64,000 bases of DNA from Membranipora membranacea. Its lineage: Eukaryota; Bryozoa; Gymnolaemata; Cheilostomatida; Membraniporidae. Under the pieces are notes generated by a model that saw nothing but the letters and a program-made list of their open reading frames with translations, was not told the DNA's origin and made no database searches. Numbering within the stretch: position 1 is the stretch's first letter; each line of letters opens with the position of its first letter. Below, piece by piece: positions 10,633-21,774 of the stretch. The DNA is taken from contig OU612069.1 in NCBI GenBank assembly GCA_914767715.1, positions 23,557,387 through 23,621,386 of the forward strand, in the 5' to 3' direction. A program made the translations under genes and the position numbers.

Positions 10633-11868
10633 GCGCGAAAACAACCACCCCCAAACTGTCTTATAAATATTATCTGTCAAAAAGTCTCAAACGAAATGAA
10701 CCATGATTTTCTAGCAATAATGTGATTGTCATGAAGTGACTGTGTACCTAATTTTGGATTAAAAGGTTAGAAATTAATGACACAACGGATGATATGTCGT
10801 TCTTTGCAAGTTCATGAGCCGCGCGAAAACAACCACCCCATTCAGTCATCTTGAAATCTACCTCAATCAAGCATTTGCCTGTGAGTGATGACAGTCAGTC
10901 ACAAGTGAGACTGGGAGAAGTGACCGCTTTTGAGCTTTTCTTATTGTGCGGCCTGATATTGCCCTGTAAAACATTGCTTAAGCCGCGCAAAAACAACCAC
11001 CCCCCAAAGTGTCTTATAAAGATAATCTGTCAAAAAGTCTCAAACGAAATGAACCATGATTTTCTAGCAATGATGTGATTGTCATGAAGTGACTGTGTAC
11101 CTAATTTTGGATTAAAATTTTAGAAATTAATGACACAACGGATGATATGTCAATATTTGCAAGTTCATGAGCCGCGCGAAAACAACCACCCCATTCAGTC
11201 ATCTTGAAATCTACCTCAATCAAGCATTTGCCTGTAAGTGATGAAAGTCAGTCACAAGTGAGACCTGGAGAAATAACCACTTTTGAGGTTTTGATATTGT
11301 GCCGCCTGGTATTGGACTGTAAAACATTGCTTAAGCCGCGCGAAAACAACCACCCCCCAAGCTGTCTTATAAAGATTATTTGTCAAAAAGTCTCAATCAT
11401 AATGAACCATGATTTGGCAGCCATAATGTGATTATCATAAGGTGACTGTGTACCAAATTTCAGATTAGTAGGTCAGAACTTAATGACACAACGGATGATA
11501 TGTTGTTCTTTGCAAGTTCATGAGCCGCGCGAAAACAACCACCCCATTCATTCATCTTGAAATCTACCTCAATCAAGAATTTGCCTGTGAGTGATGACAG
11601 TCAGTCACAAGTGAGACCTGGAGAAATAACCACTTTTGAGGTTTTGATATTGTGCGGCCTGGTATTGGACTGTAAAACATTGCTTAAGCCGCGCGAAAAC
11701 AACCACCCCCCAAGCTGTCTTATAAAGATTATCTGTCAAAAAGTCTCAAACGAAATGAACCATGATTTTTTAGCAATAATGTGATTGTCATGAAGTGAAG
11801 TGAAGTAGAAATTAATGACACAACGGATGATATGTCGTTCTTTGCAAGTTCATGAGCCGCGCGAAAAC
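10633..11868 (+). repeat. 353-bp tandem units, ~3.5 copies (left arm)
   Basis: TTGAAATCTACCTCAATCAA starts at 10,851, 11,204 and 11,557, and again near 11,890, a spacing of 353 for the first three. Each unit carries the motif GCCGCGCGAAAACAACCACC twice, in two contexts (after CATGA and after TTAA). A 75-codon frame without ATG is shared by the units because the units are similar. I do not consider it a gene. Confidence 0.9.
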
Positions 11869-12439
11869 AACCACCCCATTCATTCATCTTGAAATCTACC
11901 TCAATCAAGCACTTGCCTGGGAGTGATGGCAGTCAGTCACAAGTGTGAGCGGGAGAAATAATTACATTTGAGCTTTTCATATAGTGCATGATTTTTCAAT
12001 CACAAGTGTGACACCAAGAAATAATCAATTTGAGCTCCTCATAGTGAGAGCCATGCTTTTGCACTGTAAATGATTGCTGGAGCCAGGCAAAAACAACGAC
12101 TCCCACTTTAGTTCATATAAACTGTATCCTACTAGATCATTAATGGAATCCTAATATATATTATTTTACAGCCATAGTGTAAGTGTCCTACTGATACCAG
12201 TTGTTCATTTCTGGATGGTTTGCAATGTAATGTGCGGAACAGCTGATATTAGTTACGCAGTAGCTCAATTAGCTGCACAAAGACAATCCCCAACAGCACA
12301 TCTGCATAGAACTGCACAGTAATTCAGTGATTTTTGTGCGAGTCCTGCAATTATTACTGCTACATTACTTGTTGCACTAAACACTGTTACCCTGCATATA
12401 AACCCATTGCTTAAGCTGTACAAACGCTGACTGACTGTC

Positions 12440-13203
12440 ATCACTCATGGGCAAATTCTTGATTGAGTTAGATTTCAAGATGAATGAATGGGGTGGTTGT
12501 TTTCGCGCGGCTCATGAACTTGCAAAGAACGACATATAATCCGTTGTGTCATTAACTTCTGACCTACTAATCTGAAATTTGGTACACAGTCACCTTATGA
12601 CAATCGAATTATGGCTGCCAAATCATGGTTCATTATGATTGAGACTTTTTGACAGATAATCTTTATAAGACACTTTGGGGGGTGGTTGTTTTCGCGCGGC
12701 TTAAGCAATATTTTACAGTCCAATACCAGGCGGCACAATATGAAAAACTCAAAAGTCGTTATTTCTCCAGGTCTCACATGTGACTGACTTTCATCACTCA
12801 CAGGCAAATGCTTGATTGAGGTAGATTTCAAGATGACTGAATGGGGTGGTTATTTTCGCGCGGCTCATGAACTTGCAAAGAACGACATATCATCCGTTGT
12901 GTCATTAAGTTCTGACCTACTAATCTGAAATTTGGTACACAGTCACCTTATGATAATCGCATTATGGATGCAAAATCACGGTTCATTATGTTTGAGACTT
13001 TTTAACAGATATCTTTATAAGACAGCTTGGGGGGTGGTTGTTTTCGTGCGGCTTAAGCAATATTTTACAGTGCAATACCCAACCTCACAATATGAATAGC
13101 TCAAAAGTAATTATTTCTCCCGCTCACACTTGTGACTGACTGCCATCACTCCTAGGCAAATGCTTGAAGGAGGTAGATTTTATGATGAATGAATGGGGTG
13201 GTT
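12440..13203 (-). repeat. 353-bp units, inverted, ~2 copies (right arm)
   Basis: The reverse complement of the left-arm units. GGTGGTTGTTTTCGCGCGGC (or a one-base variant) occurs near 12,491, 12,680, 12,844, 13,032 and 13,195. The right arm has fewer units than the left, so the palindrome is asymmetric. Confidence 0.9.
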
Positions 13204-13713
13204 GTTTTCGCGCGGCTCATGAACCTGCAATGAAAGTATGTGTGTTCTGTGATGTGGCAACTACACATCTATCCACTGTTGGCTTAGTGCACCTTTTTTC
13301 GCAAACCAGACATCTCTTAATAATAGGAGCTTCAAATAACTAGTGTTTGCAAAAAATAGATCCCCAAAGTACCATATGAAAAAGAGGCTTTATATACTCA
13401 TTCAATGAGATACCACCACCATCCCCATGGTACAACTTTGGCCATCATAGTGGCAGCCAGAACATCATGGTATGCTCCACTTAGATGATCTGACCCATTT
13501 AGAATGGTGATAAACAGCTGGGCTCTCGATATGGACAGTCACAAATAGGGGGGACAGTTTACAATAGGGGGGGACGGTTTACAATAGGGGGGACAGTTTA
13601 CAATAGGTGGGGACAGTTTACAATAGGCCTGTTTTTATTGTAAAGTGTCCCCGGGACAGTTTACAATATTGTAAAGTGTCCCGGGGTTGTTTTCGCGCGG
13701 GGGACAGTTTACA

Positions 13714-14197
13714 ATACTACACCGGAACTGTTTCTGCTGATTTCATATATCTATCAAAAGATGATCAGCTTGTAAACAACAAAACAGGCAACATCATGAA
13801 GCCACAAAATACAATGGGAGAAGCATTTAATTTAGTAAACATTGGAGATGTTATGAGTCAAAATGAAAATATTGAACAACAAAGCGAGGGTATAGCTTCA
13901 AAGCTGGGTGACCATTATGACAGCATGGTGTCAAACCACATGAAAGAGCTTTGTAGCACAACTACTCAAGAGATGAAATCAGCTGATCACAAAGGAGCAA
14001 TAGTAAATTTATTAACAAAATACTCCGATGTTTTCTGTCAAGGTGATTCACTTATCTGTCAAACAAAGTCGGTTAATCATTCTATTCCGGCTTTACTGGA
14101 CACTGAACCAATAAAACACCTCATAGAAATAACAGGAAAGCCTGATGACACAGGTCAATCTGTCTCAACAGGGATGACAAAACAACAAATAACATAA
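13714..14197 (+). pseudogene. Ty3/gypsy pol linker before reverse transcriptase, 3'-truncated
   Basis: This continues the frame broken at 10,130. It shows the usual pre-RT signature: a Lys/Asp-rich linker, then LLTKYSDVFCQGDSLI and a HSIPALLDTEPIK stretch, which in gypsy elements comes just before the RT fingers. The frame then loses similarity and stops at 14,197. No RT, RNase H, integrase or 3' LTR was found downstream, so the copy is truncated. Confidence 0.75.
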
Positions 14198-15792
14198 TCA
14201 CCGCACTGGATACAGGCATTGGGTGATTGTGAAAATATCTAGCCGTTAATATCTTAGGCTACACATCAATATTATAATTAGATAATTATTAACCTGTAGT
14301 GATTTTTATTAAAAAAAGAAAACCTGGAAAAGACATGTTGTAAACTAACACTTATTCAAGCGTGGGCACATGTCAAAGACAAACAAAATATTATATTATT
14401 TTATTAATCTGCACTTATGCACAGGTATGCTGCATACTATTGCATATCTATCACTGAATATACACAGAATACGCTTATCTCAGTCCTTCAGCCGTCAACA
14501 ACACTTCTACATCTAACGTCAGGTGAAACCAGCAGCTCTAACTCTTGCATCTAACTCACTGGCTCCTACCAACACAGATGTAGCAATTTGCCGATACATC
14601 GCTACTCTCAACCCAACTGCCGACGGGCTGACAGACATTCTATGTTTAAGCTGACTTTTACAATTCCCCTCTTTTAAAGTTTGAGATAAATATTTAGTTC
14701 GTTTTGCTCCGATTTATCAACATAATTAATTTCTATCTAGTGGGAGAGTGTGGGGAATTTCAGTCTTTGGGTGTTATATATATTATTAAGCACTGAGGAC
14801 ACATTCTATTCACACATTGTAATCATACATTCTATTCCTACACATGTTTTGTCTGTTATAATAATCCTTTATCATATGCTACGACTGTAACTATTATTAG
14901 AGCTTACACCCTTCCCTCTTACAACTTGTCACTTCATGTTTGCTAGCGGACGAGACTAAACGCACTGATTATTTTTACTGATTTATACATTAAATCTTTG
15001 TAACTCTGTTAGTTTTAGTTAGATAGTTAGTACACAATAAAATCGTAGTATAGTAACACATTTTTATGCCTGGCTGGTAGCCTTGATTTCAACAGACTTT
15101 TCGACTGGCAGGTTGCCGTTAAGCCTTACGCGTTCATCACAACAAGTTGGAGATCGGGAATAATTTTGCCAAGCCCATGCTGGCTATCCTGACAAGATAG
15201 AATTTCCAGACAGATAGTTGATAGTGAAAGTTGATGAAATATTATGTATCAAGCAAGACTGACTACTCACACTCAGGCAACCTAGTGCTAGTACTGCAGG
15301 CTGCTACTGAGTGAGGAATGGTCACAGGCCTACTCTAACACCTGGGTCACTGGCAGTAATTGACTGCCCCCTTGGTTTTTTTTGGTGTTTGAAACCCAAC
15401 CAGGGGGTTGTTATATCTGAAACTAGGGGTTTTAGAATAACTCAATACAATCGATAGAACAGGCTCACCTCAAATCACTGTTACAAATGTCTGACTTGCT
15501 CAAGTAAGATCTTCTCAGTCCAGAGCTATCAGTGGATTGTCCTCTCTACTAGCCGCCAGCCTTCTGGGTGACTCTACAAGTAATAATAATCATCATATGA
15601 GTAATCTAGCTGTCCTCATGAGTATACACGTTGTACAGTAAGCAGTCATAAGTAGAGTCCCTTTCCCATTCTTGCCTTCTTCTTTTTTTCTTTTGCTTTT
15701 TCTGCCGTGTTTTATTTTCTGTTTCTGTTGTAGCGTCCTACAAGTATTTGGTTGATTTTTTTGGATCCATAATATGTAATAATATATATTTA
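14198..15792. other. No gene recognised; possible LTR remnant
   Basis: AT-rich, without coding signals. A small imperfect hairpin lies at about 15,360-15,410 (GACTGCCCCCTTGGTT against AACCAGGGGG). A stretch from about 14,335 (TGTTGTAAAC) could be LTR debris from the gypsy copy, but no second copy is present to prove it. Confidence 0.35.
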
Positions 15793-15971
15793 TTTATGTA
15801 GTTGGTACAAAGGTATAATATGATTCCTCAGTACGAAATATGATAGTAGTGTGCACTATCTGGTTGCCATTATATGACTGACCGGTTTCTGACTGATACA
15901 TGTTATATGCATTGATATAAATATTCATTCATATCAATGGTTATATACCTTTGTATTCCAACTACATGTAA
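15793..15971. mobile_element. Short MITE-like inverted repeat
   Basis: ATGTAGTTGGTACAAAGGTATA at the left and TATACCTTTGTATTCCAACT then ACATGTA at the right pair over about 27 bases. The interior contains another small palindrome (GATATAAATATTCATTCATATC). No clear target duplication. Confidence 0.6.
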
Positions 15972-16067
15972 AAATGGGAGTTGCCTTCATTTATGTGTGG
16001 CGGGGCAACTCCAAAGTAATATGTGATCGGTATTAGAATTCGACTAATATTCAATATAGCAGGGTGC

Positions 16068-16392
16068 ATTTTCCCAATGTCATTTTCCTAACAAGCCATT
16101 TTCTCACATCCCTTTATCCCACCTAGCTATTTTCCCACCAAGCCATATTCCCACCGAGCCATTTTCCCACCAGAACATTTTCCCACATATCCGTTTTCCC
16201 ACCGATAAGATTTCTCACTGATCCATTTTCTCACCGGGATGTTTTCCCACCGATCTGTTTTCCCACCATGATATTTTCTCACCAAGCTGTTTCCCCACCT
16301 GGACGTTTTCTCACCAATCCATTTTTCCACCTTGACGTTTTCCCAACAATCCATTTTTACACCCGGACGTTTTCCCACTTGCTAATTTCCCA
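16068..16392 (-). repeat. 18-bp minisatellite, ~17 copies, open on the minus strand
   Basis: Degenerate units of the form CATTTTCCCACCGAG repeat every 18 bases. Because 18 is a multiple of three, the minus strand stays open for over 80 codons (16,127-16,378) with a six-residue repeat around W-E-N and G-G-K. No start context, splice sites or non-repeat coding sequence adjoin it, so I treat it as a satellite. Confidence 0.85.
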
Positions 16393-16579
16393 CTATTGCT
16401 TTTTTTCAAATGAACGCTGGTAGCTTCTTTCTATTTTTTTGTTCCTTTTCCTTCTGCTCTTTTGTTCAGGCATTAAGGTAATGTCAAAGACCGATCCGAA
16501 TATCAACATATCATATACCGTTGGAAAGCTGCTGAGCTACTAAAAATGAATACCTGAACAAAAACTTGATTCGAAGACA

Positions 16580-16700
16580 CCAGCTCTGCTAGGTTGGCTT
16601 TGCCATCAGTACGACACTCAGTATAACAGCTCTGCCAGGTTGGCTTTGCCACCAGTACGACACTCAGTATATCGTCTCTGCTAGGTTGGCTTTGCTCTCT
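16580..16700 (+). repeat. 46-bp tandem repeat, ~2.5 copies
   Basis: CTAGGTTGGCTTTGCCATCA, CCAGGTTGGCTTTGCCACCA and CTAGGTTGGCTTTGCTCTCT follow one another, with GTACGACACTCAGTATA in between. Confidence 0.8.
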
Positions 16701-17099
16701 AGGCTGAAGCCCTGACAGTTGCTAGTCTGCAGAAGTTACCTATTCAGGAGTTATCCTCTCTCGGCTCATTTGTGGTGAGTTTGTTTCGCTCGATACAGCT
16801 AGCCTGAAAACCAAACCCTAGCCAGGTAACGCCCGGGTGTTCCACCCTTTTGATATTTCCCATACCACGCTCAAATGGATGATATGCTCAGTAGTTATTG
16901 TGCTCATAATCCATGATGATTTAACCATGTCAAACCTATCATCTGGTGTTTGACATACATATCTTTATTTTCATGTCAGACATACAGTTTATCATTATTT
17001 TCAGTGGTCACTCGGTGTTCTGATGCGGGAGCTATTTACAGGAGGAGCTCATCCATATCCCTCAATATCTAATTATGAGGTGAAGTCATATCTCCAGTC

Positions 17100-17515
17100 C
17101 AGTGGCATATATTAGCAATCACGGACCACGGATATCAGTAAATCAAAATCCTTGTTTTCCTCGTGCAAGCCAGGCTGAATAGCTCAGTGTGTAGAGCGTC
17201 TGCCTGGTAATCCCTGCTTTTTTAGGAATTTTGTGGGTTCGAATCAAAACAATGCCGAATTTTTTTTCAAATGGGTGCTTTATAACTGGGGCATTTTTAC
17301 TTTTCCCAAGGGGGAATGTCTTATAAGTGAGGAATTATGGTACATACAGAGTTTGACTTTTGACCTTGAGCTGGACAAGCCAATCAAAAGCCCGGTGTAT
17401 TGACACACCCACACCCTCCCCGCCACGCCTACGGCATGTGGATCGGGCTGCGCCCGATCATAATGCTCATCTCTAAAATATCAGTGAGTGAAATTTTTTA
17501 GAATATACGCCCCTG
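17100..17515 (+). mobile_element. hAT-type MITE with tRNA-like core, copy 1
   Basis: The element starts CAGTGGCATATATT and ends AATATACGCCCCTG, an imperfect 14-bp TIR. It is flanked by the 8-bp duplication CTCCAGTC at 17,092-17,099 and 17,516-17,523. An 8-bp duplication plus CAG-GG-type ends is diagnostic of the hAT superfamily. Inside, box A (TAGCTCAGTGTGTAGAGCG) and box B (GTGGGTTCGAATC) lie at about 17,172-17,250. No transposase is encoded. The same family occurs inverted at 37,097-37,511. Confidence 0.93.
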
Positions 17516-18171
17516 CTCCAGTCAGGACAGAGACTTAATAGACCTAATGAATGCCCACAGATCATGTGAGTCATTCACATAACATTCACTTATATAAACT
17601 TTCTTGGAGACTGGTATTGGAGGTAAATTATAGTTCACCATTCACTTATGAAAACCTACACCTAATAAAAGACAACATCATTTTTTGCAAAAAAAGTACT
17701 TTGCATAGTTTGTCATCTTTTACATGCGAGTGCCTGCCTCCAAAGTGCACAACAAATAACATTATGTAGGTCATTGTGATAAAACCACATTGTGTGCCCA
17801 AGCAGCCTACTTCCATTACCAAATTTCTGAGCAGATTTGAACTTGGTGAAAGACTGCAGAACCATATAGCAAAACTTGCGATCAACTCATTGAAATTTGA
17901 TTAAATCAGAACTGTTGTTTTCAGAAATTATCCCATTGAATTGACTTTTAATAAAGGTGTTCTTCCTTTGTCAAACAGAAGAAAACTTTTAAAATTTAAA
18001 AATTTTGGTGTGATCTCAGGTAGCAAAAATTTTAAACTGCCAAGAAACTCTGATATCAAGGTTCGAGGTCATAATCAAAGGCTAAATCTTGGTAACCCTC
18101 CTGGTAAGGGTTTGAATATAAATGTGAATTTGTTTTATCCCAGCTTAATGGTTCTATCTATTATATTTTGT
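17516..18171. other. No gene recognised
   Basis: Short open frames on both strands (for example 17,551-17,769 and 17,941-18,171 on +) lack domains. The second runs into the kinase-like fossil and may be intron upstream of it. Confidence 0.35.
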
Positions 18172-18450
18172 GGTTACAATATGATGTATGAATGTTGGAA
18201 TGAGAATCCAAAAGAAAGATCGACCTTCACTTAACTAAGCGAGTCACTGAATTCCCTTCTGAATCCCTCCAATGCTGCCTGTGGGGATGAGTCAAGTAAT
18301 TATATTATGAGAGTTTTAACTCAGGATATATCATCTGACTATCACATATATACTAAACTGCCTGCACCAGATACATCATCAAAAACCATCACAGTCAACC
18401 GGCCGATCAAAAACCATCACAGACAAGCAACCAATAAATATTGCCAATAA
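18172..18450 (+). pseudogene. Fossil of a tyrosine-kinase C-terminal exon
   Basis: GYNMMYECWNENPKERSTF at 18,172-18,228 closely fits kinase subdomain XI of tyrosine kinases (xLMxxCWxxDPxxRPTF), including the Cys-Trp and the invariant Arg. The next codons are Thr, then TAA at 18,232-18,234. The same frame then stays open with LSESLNSLLNPSN and a Tyr-containing tail to a second stop at 18,448. No AG acceptor adjoins the start; the sequence there reads TTTTGTGG. The in-frame stop and missing acceptor suggest a dead exon. A real terminal exon with its stop at 18,232 is the alternative. No other kinase exon was found. Confidence 0.5.
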
Positions 18451-18606
18451 TAGCAATAACCGTTTGCGCTATGGTTACTGCATAGATAAAACCATCTACA
18501 TTGTGTAGTTCAAGCTCTTGGTCTGTTTGGTTGACTGTTTGTGGAGAATTGTCAGCAATACTCATTGTAGGGTTTCTTATTTGTATTCCAGTCCCCAGTC
18601 TTTTCC
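18407..18606 (-). CDS. Candidate terminal exon with one membrane helix
   Basis: A strong acceptor (TCTCTTCCTTTTTCACAG|GG) precedes about 66 codons: a Ser/Thr/Asn/Gln-rich stretch, then a hydrophobic segment (FIYAVTIAQTVIAIIGNIYW) and a stop. It looks like the juxtamembrane and transmembrane part of a surface protein. Its last bases overlap the opposite-strand kinase-like tail, so at most one of the two is coding there. It needs a phase-1 partner. The exon at 19,639 ends in phase 0, so they do not join directly. Confidence 0.4.
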
Positions 18607-19638
18607 CTGTGAAAAAGGAAGAGAGAAATAAAGGTGCCAACAGTGCACCTATCTCATTTATTTAAACTCGTCAGGACAAGAAATTCCTCTGCCACAAATG
18701 TCATAAGATATTACAATTCACAAGATTCATTTTTTTTAAATTGCAAAACAAACTATACTTAGTCAGGTGCGTTCCTAGCATTTTTTATATCCACAGACCT
18801 CTTTGGATGAAATATCTGCAATTGGTTTGATTGCATAAGACTAAACGTGTATTGATAAAATCATTAAATAAGATGAATGATTATACGAAGAGCCAATTTA
18901 TGTTATACTTTCATTTTGGAATGCAGATAATTCAAATCAAAATAAAACAATTGATAGCAATGAATATGAAACACTATATCCTGTTGAAATTCAAAATATG
19001 AGCCATTTTTGGTACGGGTATACAAATGTGAATTTGGACTATCAAATTCATCACAGTGCCTTGAAGCTACAGTTTTGTATACAGTATGAAAAGAATTTCC
19101 AGTGAGTTTCAACATATGAGCAACTTTGTATTTAGAGAATCGCTAAGTTTCTGTTGTCATTATGACTGGCCAAAACTCAATCGTAAAAGAACATAATTTC
19201 AAGAAGTTGATGTCCGCATTGACAATTTTATTGTAGATGTAGAAGCATGCAGTCAAACTTGATCTTCACTGGTGAGAGAAACATTACAGTGTTTTAATTA
19301 AATCCCACGCATTATCAATTGTAACCCAAAAATAACTTATATTCTACATCCAAAAATTGACAGGTGTGAGGAATTCTGTCAGCCAAGCCAGGTGGAAATC
19401 TTTACATCATTCAGCACAGCCTGACCAAGAATACACATCAGTATTTACTCAAACAAAGTGGTTCGACAGAACCAGAATCATTTTAATATCTCACTATTCA
19501 TCGGGATGTTTTGACCCCTAGCTAACAAAGAAAAAGTGAGATATACTTACAATATTTGGAATGAGAGTGTTGGTATGCGACAATAAATCTACCTGTCTAT
19601 CAGTCTCATTATGAGAGTATTATAACCTTTCTACTTAC

Positions 19639-19784
19639 CGCTAACGGTGTACTAAGTATTCCAGTGACACTGTCTTGTGTGGTATAGCTTTTGGAATTAC
19701 TGTCAGAGATCATTACATGTGACATGGGACAAATCCTATATGCCCCAAGTCCCACACACCCTAGTGTTGGATTGGACCAAGTAC
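19639..19784 (-). CDS. Candidate internal exon, unknown extracellular protein
   Basis: Bounded by acceptor ATATGTTTTAG|GT and an excellent donor GCG|GTAAGT. It encodes 48 residues with two Cys, including TWSNPTLGCVGLGAYRICP, then a Ser/Thr-rich stretch. I do not recognise a family. The splice sites make it worth keeping. It could belong to the same minus-strand gene as 18,407-18,606 if another exon lies between them. Confidence 0.4.
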
Positions 19785-21338
19785 CTAAAACATATCTTAG
19801 CATGCAACATGGTATACACAAGCAGATCATCTAATAAGTGAACTTATCATAAAACTGGCTATTGCCCATACTACTCATTCTGTTATGTCCTATAAATCGA
19901 TTTCGTTTTCATATTCAAACTAATCAACATAGAATTTGGTTGAAGAACAATGGATTCATCAAAGTTAATGTACTGCTGGTTATAATTTACATCATCGATG
20001 GAGATCTATGATACACAATAGGATATGATAACCGCCAGTAGTAGATAAAGAAAGCAGATAAGTTGAGTTTTCTCTAATAATAAATACCACGAGCTGAATT
20101 ATTCTGATGGTACCCCTTTAAACATGCCAATCACAGGGAATGGATGGAATCAAGAGCAGTGGTGTCAGGGGGTCCCAAGGAGATTATGGTATTAAGGTGG
20201 GCCCAATGCTGCATCATCAATGTTGGGGTGGGTGAAACTACACAACACTACACTATTCTAATACAATTTTTTTTCTCTTATTTTGTGTTCTCAATGAAAG
20301 TTACTAGGTATGTTCTATTCCAGTCTCCTTCCCCGAAGCTTTTAGACTAAATTTGTATTATTTGTGTATTATTTATTACCACCCACACACAAGAGTCTTT
20401 GCTCAAAATTCACATTTCTACAGTTTTCATATGGGGAGAGTGCGCAGTTGACTCTATTATTAAGAAATATCCCTATATTCAACAGTGAAATGGATAGCCT
20501 TGGTCCATTTTGTTCAAATATCCTAAATTTTATCCATCATAGGAGGGTGCTCTGTCGATCCTCCTGCACCCCCCCCCCCCCCCAACGCTGTTGGCCTGAA
20601 GTTGTTGGGTTTGTTGTTATCTTGCAGTGCCAGAGCTGCGCTAATCATACTAAAGCTATTGCGTACATAATATCTACTGAGATGAGAATTTATTGCCACG
20701 GCTGTATGAATCCACATAAGAGGAGAACTTTGAGTTCAAACAATGGGTAATGATGATGATGATAAAATCAGAGTACAACTTGCATTTGCTTTTCAAGATG
20801 GTTTTCAGATCTTGAAACATGCTATCACAATCACAAAGGCTGCGCTGGAAAGATTCACACAGATACCGAAGAGCCTCCTGACTGTAAAGACACCAAACTC
20901 AGCATAGAAACTCAAGGCCTGAACAGGGGGCATGATTTGAAAGTTACTATTCAGATGTGCTGAAATATAATCACTGGCCCCAGTAGATTTTTATAGTATG
21001 GGGAAACCTGTCTACGGATATGCTACCAATGATAATCAGTTGAAATTGAGTGTTATTTTTATTTTGGTCGGATGACACTCTTTCTAATATATATAATACA
21101 AATTAATCTTGCAGATATTTTTGGTCTTGATATTTTATAATTGTTGCAGAACTGGATTTGATTATAGAGATTAAGATTTATTTTCAGCTCAGTTGAACAG
21201 ACATAGCAAGAGATCCAACAGTCATAGTAACTATTGCCGCTTACTGGCATTGTAGCATAAAATAAGTATGGCCACAAGGAGGACAAAGAGCTAAGTGTGT
21301 TTCACAACATTCAGGTTGGTTTGTCATATCCTTAGATC
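19785..21338. other. No gene recognised; poly-C run
   Basis: A run of C near 20,569-20,583. On the minus strand, a short hydrophobic peptide (LFVLLVAILILCYNA) follows an acceptor near 21,282 and ends soon after. It is too short to call. Confidence 0.35.
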
Positions 21339-21343
21339 GGGTA

Positions 21344-21546
21344 TGTTATATTGTGGTGTTGTGTATTGATGGCAATTAGTAATACATCAATAGGACTGAT
21401 ATTGTTTGTGTTTCATGGGCCATTATATTATTGCTTCTTGCTCCAAACAGGATACAGCACAAAAGGATGTCCACAGGCAACAGAGTTGTAGGAAAAAGGG
21501 AGTTGTCTTGCATCAAGTATAGTTAAGACGACTCCAGAATACGACA
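21344..21546 (-). repeat. 3' LTR of the minus-strand gypsy element
   Basis: In element orientation it starts TGTCGTATTCTGGAGTCG and ends AATATAACA (TG...CA). It differs from the 5' LTR by a handful of substitutions and lacks about 11 bases present there. This indicates an old insertion that has since diverged. Confidence 0.93.
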
Positions 21547-21774
21547 TTACTTTCCATTTTTTTTTATGAAATGTATCAATAGAGTTTTGACATCAAATAG
21601 CTTCAGCTGAATGGATTGTCACATCAAAATACAGGGCAAGGCAATGTTCAGTACATCCAATACGTTGTATGTTAGCGATGTCCATCGAGTTCAATAATCC
21701 GTATGAGATATCAGTTAGTAGCAGTTTCGGTAGAGCGAGTCGAGTAGTTAACGGATTTAGTAATCGCCATCAGA

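Larger units (their letters stand above)
10131..13713. mobile_element. 3.6-kb foldback (FB-like) element with nested repeats
   Basis: The two halves are near mirror images. About 500 bases at each end (10,131-10,640 and 13,200-13,713) are inverted copies starting TGTAAACTGTCCCCCGCGCG. Inside them, 353-bp tandem units run forward on the left and inverted on the right, around a unique centre of about 11,990-12,440. No transposase frame is present. It interrupts the linker between protease and reverse transcriptase of the + strand gypsy copy. Flanks are consistent with a 2-bp AT duplication that preserves the host reading frame. Long TIRs built from tandem subrepeats are the hallmark of foldback elements. 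Confidence 0.9.

Noticed and set aside
10851-11784. Three similar 75-codon frames repeated every 353 bases, with an inverted relative at 12,595-12,831
   Set aside because: They start without ATG, exist only because the repeat units are similar, and have no domain. The variation between units does not look coding.
20364-20750. 128-codon + strand frame
   Set aside because: No splice or start context, a run of prolines from a poly-C tract, and no domain.
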